A DNA stretch of 64,000 nucleotides from NCBI RefSeq assembly GCF_021311115.1, contig NZ_JAJTNP010000004.1, positions 248,001 through 312,000 of the forward strand, given 5' to 3'. The first letter of the stretch is position 1; each line of letters opens with the position of its first letter. Under the pieces are notes generated by a model. The model had not been told where the DNA came from. It worked only from the letters and a program-made list of their open reading frames with translations, and ran no database searches. The translations under genes were made by a program, and so were the position numbers. Positions 24,781 to 33,624 of the stretch are shown here, one piece after another. The stretch comes from Chryseobacterium gwangjuense. Its GTDB lineage: Bacteria > Bacteroidota > Bacteroidia > Flavobacteriales > Weeksellaceae.

Positions 24781-25380
24781 CTATTGGCAATCACTGCTTT
24801 TAAAATAAATTCCTTTACTTTTTGAGTCAATTTTCCCGGTTTTTCGGTTAATTTTAACTAGAAATGATTCTTTTGTAGGCGGACAATTTTTTGATTTTGA
24901 AAGATACATGGTAATGTAATGATCTTCAATTTTATAAGCTCCGCCTGAGATGTCAGAAGAATCAAATACAAAACCATAGGTTTGAGCCACTAAAATAGCC
25001 TCCGGAAGATTATCAATAAAGCCAATAAAGTTTCTAAGCTGCTGCTCGGTCGAGAAATATTTAGACTGACTATTTTCGCAGGCAATAAGGAAAGTAAAAC
25101 AATTTTCACCTAAGCATTTCTGGAAAAAACCTTTTTCCGGAGCGGGATCGTTAATGGTCATATATTCCGGCGTCTGACTTTCATAAATGATGGCTTTATC
25201 AGGATCCGGATTGTTATGAAATACAGACCAATACTCATATTTTTTATCAGGAAACATAAAAGGGTAGAGTAGCTCCGTATTGTCTAAGATTTCGGGAATT
25301 TTTTTGAAATCAGACGGAACTGTAAGTTGGGAAAGGAATAAACCTGGTAACAAACAAGCAATGATTAAAATAATTCGCAT
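24781..25380 (-). CDS. Exported protein of unknown function
   Basis: 199 residues from MRIILIIACLLPGLFLSQ, a clear signal peptide. The mature part has four or more cysteines (KCLGENCFTFLIACE, NCPPTKE and a C-terminal DC), suggesting disulfides in the periplasm. No family recognised. A longer frame begins at 25449, but it would overlap the upstream lipoprotein gene by 35 bases and bury the signal peptide, so 25380 is preferred. Confidence 0.65.
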   Translation of the reverse strand: MRIILIIACLLPGLFLSQLTVPSDFKKIPEILDNTELLYPFMFPDKKYEYWSVFHNNPDPDKAIIYESQTPEYMTINDPAPEKGFFQKCLGENCFTFLIACENSQSKYFSTEQQLRNFIGFIDNLPEAILVAQTYGFVFDSSDISGGAYKIEDHYITMYLSKSKNCPPTKESFLVKINRKTGKIDSKSKGIYFKSSDCQ

Positions 25381-25414
25381 AAATATTTTCTCTGATGAAT
25401 TAATACCAATTAAA

Positions 25415-25819
25415 CTATTTGAATACAATTTTGTAATATCCTTTTTCATCTGTTACATCGATGTTGACTCCCGTAAACGTTAGTTTATTAATTTGATAGC
25501 CATCACAGCCTCCTTTAAATTCCGATGACTGAATTGCAAAATCAAAATTTTTAAGATTAGAATTGAATTTGTAGTTTTTTGTACCATTATAAGCACCCAC
25601 ATTTTCTAAGATGACCTTATCATCGGAAGTTTTGGTCAGTTGTATCGTGGTTTGGTTCTCTTCCACAACCGAATATGAGGCTAGAGTTCCGTTGGTAATC
25701 AGGTTTTCACCATTGGAATTAACAAATTCAAAAACGATCGGTTGAGGAGCATTATAACAATCGTCACCACAAGCGGTGAAAAGAAATGCTATGAGAAGGA
25801 ATATGAATATTTTTTTCAT
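25415..25819 (-). CDS. Putative lipoprotein
   Basis: 134 residues with a lipoprotein signal (MKKIFIFLLIAFLFTAC, lipobox FTAC, Cys17). The mature chain is beta-rich with two further cysteines (DDCYNAPQ, GGCDGYQ). It ends in FTGVNIDVTDEKGYYKIVFK, a carboxy-terminal strand pattern common in small flavobacterial lipoproteins. Function unknown. It may be co-transcribed with the exported protein whose start lies 34 bases downstream. Confidence 0.7.
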   Translation of the reverse strand: MKKIFIFLLIAFLFTACGDDCYNAPQPIVFEFVNSNGENLITNGTLASYSVVEENQTTIQLTKTSDDKVILENVGAYNGTKNYKFNSNLKNFDFAIQSSEFKGGCDGYQINKLTFTGVNIDVTDEKGYYKIVFK

Positions 25820-25872
25820 TGGATTAATTTCTGTGAAAAGTAAAATTAATCATTAATGCCATGTAATCAAAA

Positions 25873-26063
25873 TTAGAATGGACCTGAATTATTAGAGCGA
25901 CTCCTAAATATTTTCAAAACTTGTGCAAGTTGATAATCCGTAATATCAAAATCATCAACATTAATTTCTATTTTTTCGCTGTTATGAAAAAAATATAAAT
26001 AATTACTTTCAGGTTGGTAATCCTTTTCCATTAATACAAATGATGATTTGGGATATTTTTTTT
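25873..26063 (-). pseudogene. Out-of-frame C-terminal part of the adjacent membrane protein (or separate 52-residue ORF)
   Basis: On the minus strand the frame from the A8 tract (26056-26063) to TAA at 25873 reads KKYPKSSFVLMEKDYQPES, then NYLYFFHNSEKIEI, NVDDFDITDYQLAQ and VLKIFRSRSNN. Composition and pattern (a VDDFDI strand-turn followed by an amphipathic helix) are strongly protein-like. It continues the membrane protein of 26009-26443 if one A is removed from the tract. Alternatively it is an independent ORF starting at ATG 26031 (52 residues), overlapping the upstream gene by 23 bases. Confidence 0.6.
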
Positions 26064-26443
26064 ATTTCAGTAATAATTTTAAAAATAAAATAACCTGTAA
26101 ATGTGCTAAGTATAATCAACATAAATATTACTGTTCCGTTGAGTTTGAATTTAAGACCTAAAAGAAAAAATACCCCCAAAATCATAAAAATACTATAAGT
26201 CGCAATAGCAACAATTCTGCCTGAACGCGAATATTTAATAATAACTTCTTCTGGAAGTGTATTGTCATCATATTCAATTTTTTCATCCCTATGAATAGAG
26301 TATTCTCTATGAATAAAAACCCCATTAATAAAAGTACCAATAAAGAAAATAAATGAAAGGGGAATAAAATATTGTAATAAATAAACACCTATTAAAAAAG
26401 CTAAAATTCCTAAGATTGCGTAAAAAATGATTCCAAATTTCAT
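26009..26443 (-). CDS. Four-helix membrane protein, probably frameshifted
   Basis: 144 residues as read: helices at about 4-22, 26-44, 79-97 and 104-122 in two hairpins, with an acidic/basic loop (HREYSIHRDEKIEYDD) between. The last 15 residues after EIKK (ISQIIICINGKG...) come after an A8 run and look unlike a natural C-terminus. The other frame past that run stays open for about 60 plausible residues (25873-26063). I do not recognise the family. The -7-like sequence TATCTTCG lies at 26463-26470. Confidence 0.65.
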   Translation of the reverse strand: MKFGIIFYAILGILAFLIGVYLLQYFIPLSFIFFIGTFINGVFIHREYSIHRDEKIEYDDNTLPEEVIIKYSRSGRIVAIATYSIFMILGVFFLLGLKFKLNGTVIFMLIILSTFTGYFIFKIITEIKKISQIIICINGKGLPT

Positions 26444-26609
26444 GTATGATTATAGTTTTTTGCGAAGATACATATAAACTTAATTTACTCTAGATTCATA
26501 AAAAATATTTCCATTTCGTGATATTTGGGACTCTGTTAAATTGTAATGATCTTCATGAAATTTAATTATTTTTAATGTAAAAACAGGATTAATTCAGACC
26601 AAAATCTCC

Positions 26610-26617
26610 TACATTTG
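26610..26617 (+). promoter_or_regulatory. -7 element of ppc, abutting the start codon
   Basis: TACATTTG, then TTAT, then ATG 26622. Identical over 15 bases to the pheA arrangement at 15429-15443. It predicts a leaderless ppc mRNA. Confidence 0.65.
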
Positions 26618-26621
26618 TTAT

Positions 26622-29156
26622 ATGATACACGACCAACGCACAGAAAAATTCAGGCAGATGGTGGAAAATAAGTTCCAGATCTACAATTCATTATTTATGA
26701 GTTTGCCTTATGATAAGATGACCAATATTGGGATGCTTCTTCCGTTTTTATATGAAGAAAGCAAAACAGGGTATGAAGCAGGAAAAACTCCTGAAGAAAT
26801 CTTAGAAGAATTTTTTAAACATCATACCGACTTACAGACAGACGAGCAGAAACTTGAACTGCTTTTTAAGATTATACAATATATTGAGCGACAGGTAGTA
26901 TTATTCGATAGCATTGAGGATGCAGCCTTTCCTGTGCTTCATTCCGAAAGTGATAACGGAACAGTAACTAATCTATTTGAACGTTCATTGCAGGATCATA
27001 AGCTTGAAGAGGTACGGAAAAAATTAAAGGATTTTACAGTGAAGGTCGTTTTTACTGCGCATCCTACCCAGTTTTATCCTAATTCGGTACAGAGAATCCT
27101 TCATGATTTGAGAAATGCAATTACAACAGATTCTATCACCAATATTGACATGTTGCTGCAGCAATTAGGAAAAACACCTTTTGTAAATAAAGAGAAACCG
27201 ACTCCTATTGATGAGGCGATGAGTATCATTTATTATTTACGATATGTGTATTATGATACGATAGGAGAACTTTTTACTAAAATAAAATCTGCATTTGGAA
27301 ACGATCATTTTCATCTTCATGAAGATCTGATTCAGTTAGGCTTTTGGCCGGGAGGTGACCGAGATGGAAATCCTTTTGTAACTGCTGAAGTAACAAAACG
27401 AGTAGCAGAAGAATTGAGATCTGCTATTTTGAAAGCGTATTACAATAATCTTAAATTGGTCAGAAGAAGATTAAGTTTCAGAGGAGTGTCCGAAGTATTG
27501 GGAGTGTTGAGTACAGAATTATATACCGCTATTTTCAGAAATGAAAAAATTGAGGCAGAAGATATTATTAAAAGATTGAATGAAGCGGAAGAAATTCTGG
27601 TTACGCAGCACAATTCCTTATTTATCAATTTATTGACGGAGTTTAAAGATCGAGTTAAAATTTTCGGAACGCACTTCGCAACATTGGATGTAAGACAGGA
27701 TAGCAGAATTCATCAGAAGGTGATTGATGAAGTGTTTGCGAAAGTGTATGGAAATATTGAAGCAAGTAATGAGGATAAGTTTAACAAATTGATCCAAATT
27801 TCAGAAAAAGTAAATCCGGATGATTTTGATGATATTGTAAAAGACACTCTTCTCACGGTTTCTCAAATTACAGAAATTCAGCAGATGAATGGCTTGAGAG
27901 GAATGAATCGTTATATTATTTCAAATTCGGATGCTGTAAAAGATGTAATGAATGTATATGCATTCTTCAAAATCTGTGGGTATCAGGACGAAGATATTAA
28001 TATGGATATCGTTCCGCTTTTTGAAACCATGGAAGGGTTGGATAATGCTGAAAAGGTAATGAGTGAATTGTATCAGAATCCGGTTTATAAAAAACATCTT
28101 GAAAAGAGAGGAAATCAGCAAACGATAATGCTTGGTTTTTCAGATGGAACAAAAGACGGAGGTTATCTGAAAGCAAACTGGGAGATTTATAAAGCTAAAG
28201 AAGTTCTTACAAAACTTTCCGAACAAAACGGAATTAAAGTAGTGTTTTTTGATGGTAGAGGAGGACCACCCGCAAGAGGAGGCGGAAAAACCCACGATTT
28301 CTATGCTTCTCAAGGCAAAACAATCGCCAATAATAAGATCGAATTAACGATTCAGGGACAAACGATTACCAGTATTTTTGGAAATAAAGAACAGGCAAAA
28401 TACAATTTCGAACAGCTTCTAACAGCTGGAGTGGAGAATGATGTCTTTAAAAACGCTAAAAAAGATCTTACAGAAAAAGAAAGAGCGTTAATTATTGAGT
28501 TGGCGAATATCAGTTATCAGAAATACTCAGATCTGAAAGCCCATCCGATGTTTGTTCCTTATCTTCAGGAAATGAGTACGCTCGAATATTACGGAAAAAC
28601 CAATATTGGTAGCCGTCCGTCAAAAAGAGGGGGCGGAAATGAGTTGAAATTTGAAGATTTGAGGGCAATTCCTTTCGTTGGATCATGGTCGCAGTTAAAA
28701 CAAAATGTTCCCGGATTCTTTGGATTTGGGTTTGCTATACAGCAGATGAAAGAACAAGGAAGATTTGAAGAAGTGAAAGAATTGTACAAAGGTTCGGATT
28801 TCTTTAAAACTTTAGTTTTAAACTCAATGATGAGTATGAATAAATCGTATTTTCCATTGACTTCCTATATCAAGGATAATCCGAAATTTGGAGCATTTTG
28901 GAATGTTTTATTTGAAGAATATCAATTGTCTAAAGAAACAATGCTTGAATTGACAGGGTTTACAATGCTTCAGGAAGAAGATCCATTATCCAGAAAATCC
29001 GTGATGATTCGCGAGAAAATTGTTCTTCCGTTACTGAGTATTCAACAGTATGCTTTAATGAAAATTCAAAAAGGCGAAGGTGATGTGGAAGCATATGGAA
29101 AACTGGTGACACGATCTTTGTTCGGAAATATTAATGCGAGTCGAAACTCAGCTTAA
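26622..29156 (+). CDS. ppc: Phosphoenolpyruvate carboxylase
   Basis: An 844-residue enzyme: PEP + bicarbonate to oxaloacetate + Pi, refilling the TCA cycle. Catalytic H147 is in VVFTAHPTQ. GFWPGGDRDGNPFV (about 241-254), the mobile loop FFDGRGGPPARGGGKTH and the IGSRPSKR motif are all present. The C-terminal region is shorter and more divergent than in E. coli Ppc, as usual for the Bacteroidota form. Complete. Single-gene unit with its own -7 box and a strong terminator. Confidence 0.96.
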   Translation: MIHDQRTEKFRQMVENKFQIYNSLFMSLPYDKMTNIGMLLPFLYEESKTGYEAGKTPEEILEEFFKHHTDLQTDEQKLELLFKIIQYIERQVVLFDSIEDAAFPVLHSESDNGTVTNLFERSLQDHKLEEVRKKLKDFTVKVVFTAHPTQFYPNSVQRILHDLRNAITTDSITNIDMLLQQLGKTPFVNKEKPTPIDEAMSIIYYLRYVYYDTIGELFTKIKSAFGNDHFHLHEDLIQLGFWPGGDRDGNPFVTAEVTKRVAEELRSAILKAYYNNLKLVRRRLSFRGVSEVLGVLSTELYTAIFRNEKIEAEDIIKRLNEAEEILVTQHNSLFINLLTEFKDRVKIFGTHFATLDVRQDSRIHQKVIDEVFAKVYGNIEASNEDKFNKLIQISEKVNPDDFDDIVKDTLLTVSQITEIQQMNGLRGMNRYIISNSDAVKDVMNVYAFFKICGYQDEDINMDIVPLFETMEGLDNAEKVMSELYQNPVYKKHLEKRGNQQTIMLGFSDGTKDGGYLKANWEIYKAKEVLTKLSEQNGIKVVFFDGRGGPPARGGGKTHDFYASQGKTIANNKIELTIQGQTITSIFGNKEQAKYNFEQLLTAGVENDVFKNAKKDLTEKERALIIELANISYQKYSDLKAHPMFVPYLQEMSTLEYYGKTNIGSRPSKRGGGNELKFEDLRAIPFVGSWSQLKQNVPGFFGFGFAIQQMKEQGRFEEVKELYKGSDFFKTLVLNSMMSMNKSYFPLTSYIKDNPKFGAFWNVLFEEYQLSKETMLELTGFTMLQEEDPLSRKSVMIREKIVLPLLSIQQYALMKIQKGEGDVEAYGKLVTRSLFGNINASRNSA

Positions 29157-29161
29157 AAAAT

Positions 29162-29196
29162 AAAAGCCTGTTCAACATGAGAACAGGCTTTTTTAT
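29162..29196. terminator. Bidirectional terminator between ppc and the XRE gene
   Basis: AAGCCTGTTC (29164-29173) pairs with GAACAGGCTT (29181-29190) around AACATGA, with T-rich runs on both sides. Confidence 0.9.
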
Positions 29197-29206
29197 TGAT
29201 TTAAAT

Positions 29207-30094
29207 TTATGTATTCAGTAAAGTAATTCCGTTTAGGTCTGCTTTACCACTTTTCAAAAATTCATAGGTTATGCGGTCAGCGTGGCAATCAACAAAATGA
29301 ATATTTTTCAGGTTTTTGCATTTAAAAAAGGTGTTGACAAGTTTAGCATTTTGAAAAGTTACTTTTTTAAATGAGCAATTTTCAAAAGAGCAATCTTCTA
29401 CTGTGCCTTCAAAAATAATATCATTGAGATGAGTTTCAACAAAGGATGTGCGATTCCATATCGTATTGATCATTGTGTTTTTTTCGAAACCGCCGGAATG
29501 TATTGTCATTCCTGTACAATCGGAACCGGTAAGATCACAATTGTAAATATAGCTTCCCGAAAATTTGGCTTCTCTCAGTGAGCAATTCTTAAATTGATTA
29601 TTGGCTAAATGAGAACGCTGGAAGTTGCTGTTGCTGATATCAGAACCTGAAAAATCACAATGATCAACATTATTGTTTTTAAGAATAAGGGAAGATAGAT
29701 CTGAACCAATAAATTTGCAACGTTGCATATTTGAAGAACTGAATTTTTCGTTCAGGTTCTTTAACCCTGAAAAATCTGCATCTATCCAGTTTCCGGACGA
29801 CATATTCCATTTAGGTTTATGAGGTACAGTTTCAATATTTTGTATCTCTACAGGTTTTGAGGAGGGTTGTTCATTGGAGGGAGATTGAAAATTTTCAGAG
29901 AAATAATTAAGGTCGACTCCTAAAACTTCCGCAAGACGGTTGCAGGTAATAATATCCGGAACAGATTCTCCGCGTTCCCATTTTCCTACCGCTTGTGGAC
30001 TTACAAAAAGAAGTTCAGAAATTTGTGCCTGAGACATATTTGCCTCTTTTCTTGCTTTGGCAATTTTGTTACCAATAATTTTTGTATTTAACAT
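29207..30094 (-). CDS. XRE-family HTH protein fused to pentapeptide repeats
   Basis: 295 residues. The N-terminal Cro/C1-type helix-turn-helix spans about 5-60 (KIAKARKEANMSQAQISELL and VSPQAVGKWERGESVPD). After a Ser/Pro-rich linker, residues 105-290 form a degenerate pentapeptide-repeat region with the A/C/S-D/N-F/L pattern (CDFSGSDISNSNFQRSHL, AKFSGSYIYNCDLTGSD, CSFENCSFKKVTFQNAKL). This predicts a right-handed beta-helix. Cytosolic, probably a DNA-binding regulator whose repeat domain mediates contacts. The start at 30094 is used because the -7 box at 30125-30132 lies in the longer reading. Confidence 0.85.
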   Translation of the reverse strand: MLNTKIIGNKIAKARKEANMSQAQISELLFVSPQAVGKWERGESVPDIITCNRLAEVLGVDLNYFSENFQSPSNEQPSSKPVEIQNIETVPHKPKWNMSSGNWIDADFSGLKNLNEKFSSSNMQRCKFIGSDLSSLILKNNNVDHCDFSGSDISNSNFQRSHLANNQFKNCSLREAKFSGSYIYNCDLTGSDCTGMTIHSGGFEKNTMINTIWNRTSFVETHLNDIIFEGTVEDCSFENCSFKKVTFQNAKLVNTFFKCKNLKNIHFVDCHADRITYEFLKSGKADLNGITLLNT

Positions 30095-30124
30095 AGGTGT
30101 AATTTTTCTTTGTTTTTGATACCG

Positions 30125-30132
30125 CAAAGATA
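30125..30132 (-). promoter_or_regulatory. -7 element of the XRE-pentapeptide gene
   Basis: TATCTTTG on the minus strand, 30 bases before the start at 30094. The GTTGT repeats at 30176-30227 lie upstream of it. Confidence 0.65.
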
Positions 30133-30175
30133 TTTACATCGATTTTCAGGAGTAGATAAAAGGCGGCTACTCTTA

Positions 30176-30227
30176 GTTGTAATCACGCTATTTTTGGTTG
30201 TTATTGACAACTGTGGGTTGTTTTTGC
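30176..30227. promoter_or_regulatory. Three phased GTTGT sites, possible operator array
   Basis: GTTGTAATCAC (30176), GTTGTTATTGACAAC (30197, a 15-bp palindrome) and GTTGTTTTTGC (30217) start 21 and 20 bases apart, i.e. two helical turns. They sit 40-100 bases upstream of the XRE gene's -7 box, in the gap after the subtilase gene, and may bind the XRE protein itself. Confidence 0.35.
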
Positions 30228-30256
30228 TAAAAAAATACTTTTCCCGACCCTTGATT

Positions 30257-31861
30257 TTATTCTTTTATAAATTTCTCATAATAAACTCTATCCTTCGTTT
30301 GAATTTTCAGGTAATAAACTCCTTTGGCAAAATGCTCGACCTTCACAGATTTTTGGTTATTAACTTTAGTAATTAATCGTCCTAAATTATCATAAACTTC
30401 CAAAAAGACGACATCGCTTTCTGAAGCAATATTTAAAATGTTTTTAACAGGATTAGGAAAAATTGCAACAGAATTTTTCTTAACGAGTTCAGAAGTATTT
30501 AAAACTGAATTATAAAAATTTCCAAAATTAAGAATTCCATACCCCATTTGATCGGTATGGGTAGGATATAAAGAAGCTGTTTGCTGGAGTTTAGTTTTCA
30601 TCAAATCCCTGTTCATGGTGGAAAAAGCCTGCATAAGACAAGCAACTCCTCCTGCGGCAATTGGGGTTGCAATGGATGTTCCTGAAACAGTAATAAGTGT
30701 TCCGTTATTAACTGTCGTAGAATTTGTTCCTCTTGCAGCAGCATCCGGTTTTGTAATTCCTGCAGAATTTGGACCGTATGAAGAAAATGGTGACGACAGA
30801 TTAGCATCATCTACAGATCCAATGGTGAAAACTTTTGCATTGTCTGCGGGTGTTGTGATGTAATGCCAAGGTTGCTCTCCTGAATTTCCTGCAGCAATAA
30901 GAACAAAAATTCCTTTATTAACTGCAATCTCAGCTCCTCGTGCAATGAAGGACGTATTTCCGTTCATATGGGTGTACGAATAACTGTATTTTGGATCGTC
31001 GAAAGCAGCATATCCTAAAGATGTGGTAATAAGATCAACTCCTTTTCTATCTGCTTCTTCCGCTGCTTCAATCCAATACATTTCTTCTTCCGGGATTTCT
31101 ACGGCAGTGTTTTCGCTTCGGTATAGGTAAAAATCAGCATCAGGAGCAGATCCTACAAAAGAGTCCTGAAGATATCCTCCGATGGCTCCCAGAACCACAG
31201 AACCATGATTGTTTAAGGAAGTATTATAAAGATCGGTACCTTTTGATACAAAATCATATCCTCCTTTGATTTGATTATTCGTCCATAACCTTGAAAAAGC
31301 AGCACCAGTATTTACCCAGGGAAATCCTGTGTCTATTACAGCAATGGTAACGCCTGTTCCGGTATATCCTGCAAGATGTAAAGGTTTAAGATTAATTTGA
31401 TCTATTTGTGCCAAACCGGAACCATAATTGAAGACGGTTGAAATGTTGTTGGTTTGTTCAATAGTTTCCCATTTATTTTGGTTCTGAATTTTTACGGTTA
31501 ATGAAGAATTTTTTGCAAAACTTTGTACAGACTGCACAAAAGGAAGCGTTTTTATAAGGTTGACTTGTGCCTGATTTACCGTAACGGCAACACCATTCAG
31601 CCATTTGGAATAATCAGTAACCGGAATGCCTAAATTCTGTATACTTTGTATATAAGACTGTTCGATTGGAGCGTCCTGATCGTTGAGAGCGATACCAAGA
31701 GAAGTTCTTCTGTTTAAGGACTTTTGAGTTAATTCTGATAAGGGATTTGCATAAAATGCTGCTTTATTCGGTTTGCCATTAAAATAAACAAAAACAAGTT
31801 CCGTCTGAGCGGAAAATGTAGAGCAAATTGCTAAAAAACAAAAAGATAGAAATCTATTCAT
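30257..31861 (-). CDS. S8-family serine peptidase with T9SS sorting domain
   Basis: A 534-residue secreted subtilase. Signal peptide 1-19 (ending TFSAQ). An N-terminal pro-region follows (about 20-145, with NRRTSLGIALN and SKWLNGVAV typical of the flavobacterial group). Catalytic triad D177 (VIDTGFP), H219 (NNHGSVV) and S396 (SGTSIATP), with oxyanion N326 (AAGNSGE). The last 70 residues are a type A T9SS C-terminal domain (VAIFPNPVKNILNI to YYLKIQTKDRVYYEKFIKE). It should be exported by Sec, then by T9SS to the surface or medium. Complete; single gene. Confidence 0.95.
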   Translation of the reverse strand: MNRFLSFCFLAICSTFSAQTELVFVYFNGKPNKAAFYANPLSELTQKSLNRRTSLGIALNDQDAPIEQSYIQSIQNLGIPVTDYSKWLNGVAVTVNQAQVNLIKTLPFVQSVQSFAKNSSLTVKIQNQNKWETIEQTNNISTVFNYGSGLAQIDQINLKPLHLAGYTGTGVTIAVIDTGFPWVNTGAAFSRLWTNNQIKGGYDFVSKGTDLYNTSLNNHGSVVLGAIGGYLQDSFVGSAPDADFYLYRSENTAVEIPEEEMYWIEAAEEADRKGVDLITTSLGYAAFDDPKYSYSYTHMNGNTSFIARGAEIAVNKGIFVLIAAGNSGEQPWHYITTPADNAKVFTIGSVDDANLSSPFSSYGPNSAGITKPDAAARGTNSTTVNNGTLITVSGTSIATPIAAGGVACLMQAFSTMNRDLMKTKLQQTASLYPTHTDQMGYGILNFGNFYNSVLNTSELVKKNSVAIFPNPVKNILNIASESDVVFLEVYDNLGRLITKVNNQKSVKVEHFAKGVYYLKIQTKDRVYYEKFIKE

Positions 31862-32030
31862 GCATTTATTTTGGATAAAGATAAAACAAAATCAATAAAA
31901 TTTTTGAAAGGATATTAAATTCCTTATTTTTACAGAAATAATTTATTACAAAATCATCTCATGATCATTTTATGTAAGCCGATATTGAGAATTTGGATGA
32001 TTGCGTAGGATTAAACAATAAAATTTATAT

Positions 32031-33155
32031 ATGAAAAAAATTCAGATGGTTGACTTGCAAAGTCAGTATTACAAAATAAAGAACGAGGTAGATAATGCAG
32101 TTTTAAATGTAATGGATTCAGCGGCTTTTATCAATGGTCCTGAAGTAAAGTCTTTCCAGAATGAATTGGAGTCTTATTTAGATGTAAAACATGTGATTCC
32201 TTGTGCAAACGGAACAGATGCTTTACAGATTGCTTTAATGGCATTAGATTTACAGGAAGGTGATGAGGTAATCACAGCAGATTTTACTTTTGCGGCGACA
32301 GTAGAGGTAATTCATTTGCTTAAACTTAAATCTGTTTTAGTAGACGTAGATTACGATACATTTACGATTTCAACAGAAGCTATTAAAAAAGCAATTACTC
32401 CAAGAACAAAAGCGATCATTCCGGTTCATATCTTCGGACAATGCGCTAATATGGAAGAAATTCTGAAAATTGCTGAAGAAAATAATTTATACGTTATCGA
32501 AGATAACGCACAGGCAATTGGTGCTGATTATACTTTTGCTGACGGAACCGTAAAAAAATCGGGAACGATGGCAACAGTTGGGACAACTTCGTTTTTTCCA
32601 TCTAAAAACTTAGGTTGCTATGGTGATGGAGGCGCAATTTTTACCAATAATGATGAATTGGCACATCGTTTAAGAGGGATTGTTAATCATGGAATGTATG
32701 AAAGATATTATCATGATGAAGTAGGGGTAAACTCTCGTTTAGATAGTATTCAGGCAGCTGTATTAAGAAAAAAACTTCCTCATTTGGATTCTTATAACGA
32801 GGCAAGAAGAAAAGCAGCTGATTTTTATGATGAAGCTTTTGCTGGTAATTCTAATATTCTAACTCCGAAAAGAGATGAAGATTCTACTCACGTTTTCCAC
32901 CAATATACATTGAGGATTTTGAATGGTAAGCGTAATGAATTACAGAAATTCTTAACGGAAAAAGAAATTCCCGCAATGATTTACTATCCTGTAGCTTTGA
33001 GAAAACAAAAAGCATACTATCAGGAAAGTAATGATGCTGATTTTGTATATACGGATAAGCTGTTGGATCAGGTGATTTCTCTTCCAATGCATACTGAATT
33101 GGACGATGAACAGTTGAAGTATATTACGGATGCTGTGTTGGAGTTTATGGGATAA
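32031..33155 (+). CDS. DegT/DnrJ/EryC1/StrS-family sugar aminotransferase
   Basis: A 374-residue PLP enzyme that aminates nucleotide-linked keto-sugars. CANGTDALQIAL (58-69) binds the cofactor phosphate. The Schiff-base lysine is K192 in SFFPSKNLGCYGDGG. VNSRLDSIQAAVL and HVFHQYTL are the other signatures. Closest in type to WecE/WbpE-like enzymes of O-antigen or capsule sugar synthesis. First of a four-gene run (membrane protein 4 bases on, galE 15 bases further, cytidylyltransferase), consistent with surface polysaccharide metabolism. The leader is about 100 bases from a weak TTATTTTTAC box near 31923. Confidence 0.93.
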   Translation: MKKIQMVDLQSQYYKIKNEVDNAVLNVMDSAAFINGPEVKSFQNELESYLDVKHVIPCANGTDALQIALMALDLQEGDEVITADFTFAATVEVIHLLKLKSVLVDVDYDTFTISTEAIKKAITPRTKAIIPVHIFGQCANMEEILKIAEENNLYVIEDNAQAIGADYTFADGTVKKSGTMATVGTTSFFPSKNLGCYGDGGAIFTNNDELAHRLRGIVNHGMYERYYHDEVGVNSRLDSIQAAVLRKKLPHLDSYNEARRKAADFYDEAFAGNSNILTPKRDEDSTHVFHQYTLRILNGKRNELQKFLTEKEIPAMIYYPVALRKQKAYYQESNDADFVYTDKLLDQVISLPMHTELDDEQLKYITDAVLEFMG

Positions 33156-33159
33156 TTTA

Positions 33160-33609
33160 ATGAAAAGAAAGATATTTAAATATAAAAGCATTACAAGAGT
33201 TGTACTTTTATTTGGTTTTATAATGCTTTTGATTTTAGGTTTTTCGACTGTAGACACTTATAATCTTTTTAAAAGTGAATCTTCTAATATAACTTTTGGT
33301 GAATATTTGGTATCAGCTTTTTTAGGTTTTTTGTTCTTAGTATGTTTTGTTAGCTTGATATTAGTTGCAATAAAATCACAAAAAAGTATTTTAGTATTAA
33401 ATATATTTTATGGATGTATTTTTATTTTGCTTTTGGGAGCTTGGTTAGTAAATATATTTGCTGTTGAGGAAGGATTACCTTTATCAGATCATTTCATTAT
33501 TTTAGGATTATGCGGAATTCTGATATTTTTACTTTTTTTAATTAATAAGTTTAAATATAAGGAAATACAATACGAAAGTATAGAGTCAATAGGAACACAA
33601 AAGGATTAA
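33160..33609 (+). CDS. Small integral membrane protein
   Basis: 149 residues from MKRKIFKYKSITR. Four hydrophobic helices (about 11-30, 45-66, 74-98 and 108-126) and a polar C-terminal tail (NKFKYKEIQYESIESIG). No family recognised. It begins 4 bases after the aminotransferase stop and ends 15 bases before galE, so it is probably translated from the same mRNA. An in-frame ATG at 33130 would overlap the aminotransferase and is not preferred. Base composition is more AT-rich than its neighbours. Confidence 0.65.
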   Translation: MKRKIFKYKSITRVVLLFGFIMLLILGFSTVDTYNLFKSESSNITFGEYLVSAFLGFLFLVCFVSLILVAIKSQKSILVLNIFYGCIFILLLGAWLVNIFAVEEGLPLSDHFIILGLCGILIFLLFLINKFKYKEIQYESIESIGTQKD

Positions 33610-33624
33610 AAAAAATACTGAAAA

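Noticed and set aside
25381-25449. Longer N-terminus of the exported protein at 24781
   Set aside because: It overlaps the upstream lipoprotein gene and would bury the signal peptide.
30095-30127. Longer reading of the XRE-pentapeptide protein
   Set aside because: It would begin inside the -7 element at 30125-30132; ATG 30094 gives a normal HTH N-terminus.
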